Shown: positions 15,523-19,206 of the stretch, piece after piece
Layout: the number at the start of each line of letters is the position of its first letter
Numbering within the stretch: position 1 is the first letter of the stretch
NCBI GenBank assembly: GCA_040774885.1
Contig: JAXGTO010000034.1
Coordinates: 1-19,206 of the forward strand
Direction of reading: 5' to 3'
DNA from: JAXGTO01 sp040774885
GTDB taxonomy: Bacteria > Actinomycetota > Coriobacteriia > Coriobacteriales > Eggerthellaceae
Length of the DNA: 19,206 bases
Notes under the pieces: generated by a model
Seen by the model: the letters and a program-made list of their open reading frames with translations, nothing else
Databases searched by the model: none
What the model was told of the DNA's origin: nothing
Translations under genes and position numbers: made by a program

Positions 15523-16251
15523 ATGCAACGATTCGTAGCAGAAGACTCGTTTTGGAACCTGTTCCCCGAATCGGCGCTTGCCGTGGCGGTCGTGCACGAC
15601 CTGCTGCCAGGCGAAAACGTGACTCCCGACCAGCAAAAGACGATCAACAGCATGTTGGCTCAAGCCAATGAGGATGCGAACCGCTACCTTACCAGCGAAA
15701 CCATCAGCCAGAACCAGGTGGTTGCCGTATGGCGCGATGCGTTCACCAAGTTCGCCAAGAAGAAGGGCGCGCGTTGCACCATTGAGAACCTGCTCAAGCG
15801 AGTGCTGAAGGGCAATCCCGTGGGACACATCACGCCCATCGTGGACATCACCAACATCGTCACGCTGAAATACGCCTTGCCCATCGGCACCGAGGACACC
15901 GATAAGCTCCAAGGCGACTTGAGGCTGCTGGTCACCGATGGCGGAGATGATTTCCTACCTATCGGCGAAGACGAGCCAGCGCCCACGCTGTCAGGCGAGC
16001 TGTGCTATTGCGACGATGCCGGCGCAGTGTGCCGCTGCTGGAACTGGCGCGATGGCCAACGCACTTGCATCGACGAGGGCACTCGCAATGCAATCGTGAT
16101 CATGGAGTTCGTCGAGCCCGGCCGAGTCGATGACTTGCGCGCTGCCTTGGACGAGCTCTGCGAACTGCTGCCCCGCTACCTCGGCGGCACCGTCCACGCC
16201 AAGGGAATCGCGACCCGAGACAACCCGGGCATCACGATTTCCGAGGATTGA
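15523..16251 (+). CDS. Stand-alone B3/4 tRNA-binding-domain protein
   Basis: The protein has 242 residues and resembles stand-alone proteins with the B3/4 domain of the phenylalanyl-tRNA synthetase beta subunit, where this domain edits mischarged tRNA. The N-terminus (FVAEDSFWNLFPESALAVAVV), the central NPVGHITPIVDITNIVTLKYALPIG block (about 97-121, the B3/4 core) and the late RNAIVIMEFVE segment are typical. No other synthetase domain is present. The precise role of such proteins is not settled; trans-editing or amino-acid-related binding is possible. The start has AGGAGG 4 nt upstream. It lies behind tRNA-Ala but is separated by a terminator, so it has its own promoter, which I could not place. 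Confidence 0.88.
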   Translation: MQRFVAEDSFWNLFPESALAVAVVHDLLPGENVTPDQQKTINSMLAQANEDANRYLTSETISQNQVVAVWRDAFTKFAKKKGARCTIENLLKRVLKGNPVGHITPIVDITNIVTLKYALPIGTEDTDKLQGDLRLLVTDGGDDFLPIGEDEPAPTLSGELCYCDDAGAVCRCWNWRDGQRTCIDEGTRNAIVIMEFVEPGRVDDLRAALDELCELLPRYLGGTVHAKGIATRDNPGITISED

Positions 16252-16258
16252 TCCGCAG

Positions 16259-16290
16259 AAAGCCGGCGCAAGGCCGCTTTCCCTTCCCTT
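16259..16290 (+). terminator. Terminator after the B3/4-domain gene
   Basis: AAAGC/GCTTT and GGC/GCC form a stem with a one-base bulge and a GCAAG loop, 7 nt past the stop codon, followed by the pyrimidine-rich tail CCCTTCCCTT. It is a plausible intrinsic terminator. Confidence 0.55.
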
Positions 16291-16323
16291 TCAAGCGAAA
16301 TACCACCCGCGATACCCTGTTTC

Positions 16324-16452
16324 TAACAGAAATGGGAGGTTTCCGCGATTTTTTTGAGCTCCTGCAAGGGTGGACATGGCATAACCCCAGGTCGCAAGTT
16401 TTCGTAGGGTAAATGTCAGCATGAAAATCGCGGAAACCTCCCATTTTTGTTA
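16324..16452. repeat. 129 bp element with 29 bp terminal inverted repeats
   Basis: The left arm (16324-16352) and right arm (16424-16452) match as inverted repeats at 28 of 29 positions; the core of the left arm is ATGGGAGGTTTCCGCGATTT. They enclose 71 bp without an open frame. It lies between two convergent genes. It could act as a large bidirectional terminator or be a miniature inverted-repeat element. No clear target-site duplication is visible at its ends. Confidence 0.85.
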
Positions 16453-16480
16453 AAAATATCCCGTTATCCGATGTACAGCC

Positions 16481-16684
16481 TCAACAGTTCATTCCCACGC
16501 CAGTAGGCCATTTGAAATCAGGTGCATCAAAATCAACAGCCATGCTCATCACCGACTTGTAGTATTCAACCGCCTCTTTCGGCGTATCTTCTGCAGGAAT
16601 GAAATTCGGACTGAAATCGTAGTTCTCGTCCGAAATCCACTTGCTGTATTCCTCGAATTCACTGAAGCCGTCTTCCGTGAACAT
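16481..16684 (-). CDS. Small acidic protein of unknown function
   Basis: It has 67 residues and I do not recognise the family. It is acidic and rich in aromatic residues. It shares the segment TPKEAVEYYKS with APQEAIDSYNA in the next gene upstream (16756-16971), and the two proteins have a similar layout (acidic first half, P-x-EA-x-x-x-Y helix, short end), so they are probably distant paralogues. An AGGTGAG ribosome binding site precedes the ATG. It is last in a minus-strand row of four small genes. Confidence 0.65.
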   Translation of the reverse strand: MFTEDGFSEFEEYSKWISDENYDFSPNFIPAEDTPKEAVEYYKSVMSMAVDFDAPDFKWPTGVGMNC

Positions 16685-16755
16685 TCAACTCACCTGCTTC
16701 TTGCCGTTAGAAAGCCAGACACAGTGCTGCCACGCAAAACCACCGCTTCACCCTT

Positions 16756-16971
16756 TCAGAACACTATAAAATCGCCTGGCACAATGCCCTCATTATCCTT
16801 GCTAAACGTGATCTCTGGCTTTGCGTAGAATGCGTTATACGAATCTATCGCTTCTTGTGGTGCGTTTTCAGTTAAATGGTATCCTCGGCCGTCTTCCGAC
16901 TCATCGTCAACCGTATACCAGTCTTCGTTTTCGAGAAAGTACGGCATGCCCATTCTGTCCATCCATTGCAT
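16756..16971 (-). CDS. Small acidic protein of unknown function, related to its neighbour
   Basis: It has 71 residues from the ATG at 16971, which lies 5 bp after the stop codon of the gene upstream. Longer in-frame starts (ATG 16998, TTG 17007) would overlap that gene. The ribosome binding site is weak, so translation is probably coupled. The middle has WYTVDDESEDGRGYHLTENA followed by PQEAIDSYNAFYA, which matches the helix of the 16481-16684 product. The function is unknown. Confidence 0.6.
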   Translation of the reverse strand: MQWMDRMGMPYFLENEDWYTVDDESEDGRGYHLTENAPQEAIDSYNAFYAKPEITFSKDNEGIVPGDFIVF

Positions 16972-16976
16972 CTTTT

Positions 16977-17177
16977 CTATTCGGGATCGTGCGTGCATTC
17001 CCAGCAATGTTTGTAGGTGATTTTGCGAAACATCAGCTCTCCGTCATCGTCTATCCACCGCTTCAGGCAAAACGAGAACGTTCTATCAGGACATTCCGCC
17101 AGCAAGCTGCACTGCTTCGCATTGCGTTCCAACGTCTCATCGTCTGGAAAGTTCTTTATCTTGTATACATTGCTCAT
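16977..17177 (-). CDS. Small cysteine-containing protein of unknown function
   Basis: It has 66 residues with five cysteines (positions 23, 30, 37, 58 and 61), the last two as CWEC near the C-terminus, which could suggest metal binding or a redox role. Charged residues are frequent. The start has GGAAG 7 nt upstream. It directly precedes the 16756-16971 gene (5 bp gap), so the two are probably one transcript. I do not recognise the family. Confidence 0.6.
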   Translation of the reverse strand: MSNVYKIKNFPDDETLERNAKQCSLLAECPDRTFSFCLKRWIDDDGELMFRKITYKHCWECTHDPE

Positions 17178-17238
17178 AATCTACTTCCATCTTTGCAAAC
17201 AGCATGTCTTTGTCCAGCCGAATCTACGCCGATCCGGC

Positions 17239-17412
17239 CTACTCGGTTTTGCCGGCCGAAGCCCTGTCGATGGCATCTACCACCTCGTCTGCGGCAAACG
17301 TTACCGCTATCACCACGACGCCGAGCGCCAGAATGGCCGCTCCGAAGAAAAACCCGCCCATGATCAGCAGGAATCCTGCTATCAGCATTGTCCAGTACCT
17401 CGCCTTGTTCAT
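17239..17412 (-). CDS. Small membrane protein, 57 residues
   Basis: I read this directly from the minus strand: it starts MNKARYWTMLIAGFLLIMGG, continues as a hydrophobic hairpin (about residues 7-41, enough for one long or two short membrane segments), and ends in an acidic, polar tail (DEVVDAIDRASAGKTE). AAAGGAG sits 5-6 nt before the ATG, the best ribosome binding site in this patch, and supports the call. It lies 61 bp upstream of the cysteine-containing small gene and could share its transcript. The function is unknown. Confidence 0.7.
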   Translation of the reverse strand: MNKARYWTMLIAGFLLIMGGFFFGAAILALGVVVIAVTFAADEVVDAIDRASAGKTE

Positions 17413-17500
17413 GGCATCTCCTTTAGATTCGAGGTTGAATCAAATGAAGCGCTGATACCAGTCACCTCATTTGCCGTATACCCAACCGCATCGACGGTCT

Positions 17501-17536
17501 AAAAACCTGCATGCGTCGTTGTGCGCGAACACGACG
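17501..17536 (-). terminator. Candidate terminator of the PH-domain gene
   Basis: On the minus strand CGTCGTGT pairs with ACAACGACG (one bulge) around a short loop, and a GGTTTTTAG tract follows after about 8 nt. The long gap to the T tract weakens the call. Confidence 0.4.
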
Positions 17537-17596
17537 GCCACGCTATGACGGTGCTGCCATGGGCGCTCGTCCACATGGCTTCTGCTCGTCGGCTCC

Positions 17597-17968
17597 TCAG
17601 CGCAGGACGAACGATGCGATGAGGTTGTCGAGTTTGCGGATGTCCACGCCGCGTTTGAGGTTCACCCTGATGTGGCCCGCTCGCGTCCACAGCTCGATTT
17701 CGGCATTGAAATCGATGGTTCCCGCATTCTCAGACGACCACATGTCGACCGACTTCCAGGGAAGCGAATAAATCTCGCTTTTCTTGCCGGTGATTCCCTG
17801 GGCATCGCGAACGATCAATCGGCGATCCGTGAAAATGGCGACATCCCGAATCGTCTTATAGGCGGCATACGGCTGCTCGTTTTGAACCAACATGCCCTGC
17901 ACGTCTTTGGGAACCTCGCATTCCTGCACAAACGTCCATTCTGCGAAAGCGCTCAACTCACTGGCCAT
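17597..17968 (-). CDS. Bacterial PH-domain protein
   Basis: It has 123 residues and consists of little more than one bacterial pleckstrin-homology-like domain. Typical blocks are AAYKTIRDVAIFTDRRLIV (about 36-54), GKKSEIYSLPWKSV (61-74), SSENAGTID, and the C-terminal helix RGVDIRKLDNLIASFVL. No signal peptide or membrane segment is visible. Such proteins are widespread and mostly without known function. The ATG at 17968 is preferred because AAGGGG lies 7-8 nt upstream; the ATG at 17974 would abut that site. It is transcribed away from the WYL regulator, across a 166 bp intergenic region. Confidence 0.88.
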   Translation of the reverse strand: MASELSAFAEWTFVQECEVPKDVQGMLVQNEQPYAAYKTIRDVAIFTDRRLIVRDAQGITGKKSEIYSLPWKSVDMWSSENAGTIDFNAEIELWTRAGHIRVNLKRGVDIRKLDNLIASFVLR

Positions 17969-17992
17969 GACCATCCCCTTACGTCGACTGAA

Positions 17993-18014
17993 CCGATAGC
18001 AAGCATGATATCGG
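17993..18014. promoter_or_regulatory. Inverted repeat in the divergent intergenic region
   Basis: CCGATA and TATCGG are perfect 6 bp arms 10 bp apart, lying 25 bp upstream of the PH-domain gene start. It could be an operator for that gene. Only the symmetry supports it. Confidence 0.3.
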
Positions 18015-18074
18015 AGAACGAAACCTTCTTCTCAGTATTGCAGGTCTTTGGTCTCCAGATGGGTTATTATGGGG

Positions 18075-18120
18075 ACAGTTGAACATCTCCCCCCGTCACA
18101 GCTGAACATCTCACCCCGTC
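18075..18120 (+). promoter_or_regulatory. Two tandem 23 bp repeats upstream of the WYL regulator
   Basis: Two adjacent 23 bp units (18075-18097 and 18098-18120) share the core TGAACATCTC and the end CCCCGTC and differ at only two positions. They end 14 bp before the start codon of the WYL gene. The position just inside the likely leader or promoter suggests an operator for autoregulation, though a chance duplication is possible. Confidence 0.5.
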
Positions 18121-18134
18121 GAAGGAATATCTCC

Positions 18135-19124
18135 ATGCCAGCCGCCAATACCCAAAAGCTCAAACTGCTCTATCTCATGGAATTCTTCCGCACCGAAACC
18201 GATCCGACGCATGGACTCAGCATGCCGCAGATCATCGAAAAACTCGCCGAAAAGGGAATCTCAGCCGAGCGCAAGAGCATCTATTCGGACATAGAGACGC
18301 TGCGCGAAGTCGGCTTCGACATCCGCAAGCTGCCCCGCCAACCAGTGGAATACGCCCTGACGGAACGCGACTTCGAGCTTCCCGAACTCATGCTGCTGGT
18401 GGATGCGGTGCAATCGAGCCGCTTCCTTTCGGAAGGCACCTCGAAGGCCCTGGTGAAAAGCATCCAGGAAATGGCTTCAGTCAACGAACGCACGGCTCTG
18501 AAAAAACAGGTGCACGTTCACGGTCGACCATCCACCCAATCGAAGTCGGATTTTCTGACCGTCGACACCATCCAAGAGGCCATGGCCGAAAAACGAAAGC
18601 TCGGCTTCCTCTACTTCCGTTATGACGCACGCAAGCAAAAGGTGGCTCGCAAGGACGGACGCATGCAGATCACCTCGCCGGTGTGCCTGACCTATTCCGA
18701 CGACAATTACTATCTGGTGGCCTTCAGCGACGAAGACGGGCAGATTCGAAATTACCGCGTCGATCGCATGGAATCGGTTCAGATATTGGAAGACAAGGCG
18801 CAACGCAATGACGCTATAAGAAACTACGATGCAGCTGAAGTTGGCAAATGCGCTTTCGGCATGTACGGCGGCGAACGGATGACGGTAACCTTGCGGGCGA
18901 AAGCCGAAGTGATGAACGTGATCATCGACCGCTTCGGACCGAAGGTCGATTCCCAGCCGATAGACGACGGGGCCGCGGCGCGCATCACCGCACGCGTGAT
19001 GGCAAGCCCGGTGTTTTTCGGTTGGCTGGCGCAGATGGGCGACAGCGTGGTCATCGAGAGCCCGGTGCGGTTGCGCGACGAATACGTGGCCTTTCTGGAA
19101 AAGATCGCAGCCACCTACGCATGA
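18135..19124 (+). CDS. WYL-domain transcriptional regulator
   Basis: It has 329 residues. The N-terminal winged helix-turn-helix (about 8-68, with RKSIYSDIETLREVGFDI as recognition region) binds DNA. The WYL domain spans about 143-220, with NYYLVAFSDEDGQIRNYRVDRM at 191-212 (Tyr-Tyr-Leu in place of Trp-Tyr-Leu). The C-terminal extension (about 235-329, ending VRLRDEYVAFLEKIAATYA) is the usual WCX part. WYL domains sense nucleic acids or other ligands and regulate stress, repair or defence genes. The ATG at 18135 has GAAGGA 8 nt upstream; a start at 18048 would add 29 residues through the tandem repeats and is rejected. Its target genes are not evident from the window. Confidence 0.93.
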   Translation: MPAANTQKLKLLYLMEFFRTETDPTHGLSMPQIIEKLAEKGISAERKSIYSDIETLREVGFDIRKLPRQPVEYALTERDFELPELMLLVDAVQSSRFLSEGTSKALVKSIQEMASVNERTALKKQVHVHGRPSTQSKSDFLTVDTIQEAMAEKRKLGFLYFRYDARKQKVARKDGRMQITSPVCLTYSDDNYYLVAFSDEDGQIRNYRVDRMESVQILEDKAQRNDAIRNYDAAEVGKCAFGMYGGERMTVTLRAKAEVMNVIIDRFGPKVDSQPIDDGAAARITARVMASPVFFGWLAQMGDSVVIESPVRLRDEYVAFLEKIAATYA

Positions 19125-19206
19125 TCGACGACCCTGAGCCGTTGCCCTCGCACCCGGGCTGCGCACCCTCGCCACGAGAAACGAAGAAGCGGCGGGCCCC
19201 CCGGGC
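19125..19206. other. Right edge, GC-rich, no gene seen
   Basis: The 82 bp after the WYL gene are GC-rich and end in a G/C-only palindromic stretch (GGGCCCCCCGGGC), possibly one half of a terminator cut by the window edge. Confidence 0.3.

Noticed and set aside
17204..17455. An 83-codon plus-strand frame opposite the small membrane gene
   Set aside because: It lacks a ribosome binding site, whereas the minus-strand frame has an excellent one and a sensible membrane-protein profile.

Overview
The window looks like a chromosomal segment of a high-GC Gram-positive anaerobe of the class Coriobacteriia, most likely an Eggerthellaceae genus such as Slackia or a relative. This is inferred from the housekeeping proteins, from a variant cytochrome c maturation operon, and from an orphan AbiEi/Vsr-like gene of a type I associate with this group. 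No 16S rRNA is present, so the genus is a guess.

Layout. (1) Positions 1-2350 form an accessory, AT-richer stretch. It has one gene (547-1512), an orphan protein with AbiEi-like N-terminal features and a Vsr/DUF559-like nuclease C-terminus. The gene is bracketed by two diverged copies of a ~190 bp module, each made of two 56 bp palindromic elements. An 11-unit, 29 bp tandem repeat follows (1945-2263). (2) Positions 2351-6198, minus strand, hold the housekeeping cluster mnmA-coaE-uvrB (tRNA thiolation, last step of CoA synthesis, excision repair). (3) rpsA (ribosomal protein S1, TTG start) stands alone on the minus strand with its own candidate promoter and terminator. (4) Positions 7825-14946, minus strand, are one tightly packed operon in the order ccmE-ccmF-ccmA-ccmB-ccmC-ccmD-galU-prepilin peptidase. 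It encodes System I cytochrome c maturation. Its CcmE carries CXXXY instead of HXXXY, and no ccmH or ccmG is present in the window, which fits the variant System I known from archaea, Desulfovibrio and some other bacteria. (5) A tRNA-Ala(CGC) with a strong promoter and a terminator is followed by a stand-alone B3/4 tRNA-binding-domain protein. (6) Positions 16252-18134 are an accessory patch with a 129 bp inverted-repeat element, four small minus-strand genes of unknown function (one a 57-residue membrane protein) and a bacterial PH-domain gene. (7) A WYL-family transcription regulator on the plus strand closes the window, preceded by two tandem 23 bp repeats.

How the genes work together. CcmABCD load and release heme on CcmE, and CcmF ligates it to apocytochromes. 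The operon ends with two genes of other pathways (galU for UDP-glucose, prepilin peptidase for type IV pilins), so envelope functions share a transcript. The most unusual items are the paired-palindrome cassette around the AbiEi/Vsr-like gene, the tandem-domain CXXXY CcmE, the 29 bp minisatellite 3' of uvrB, and the 129 bp hairpin element beside the small-gene cluster.
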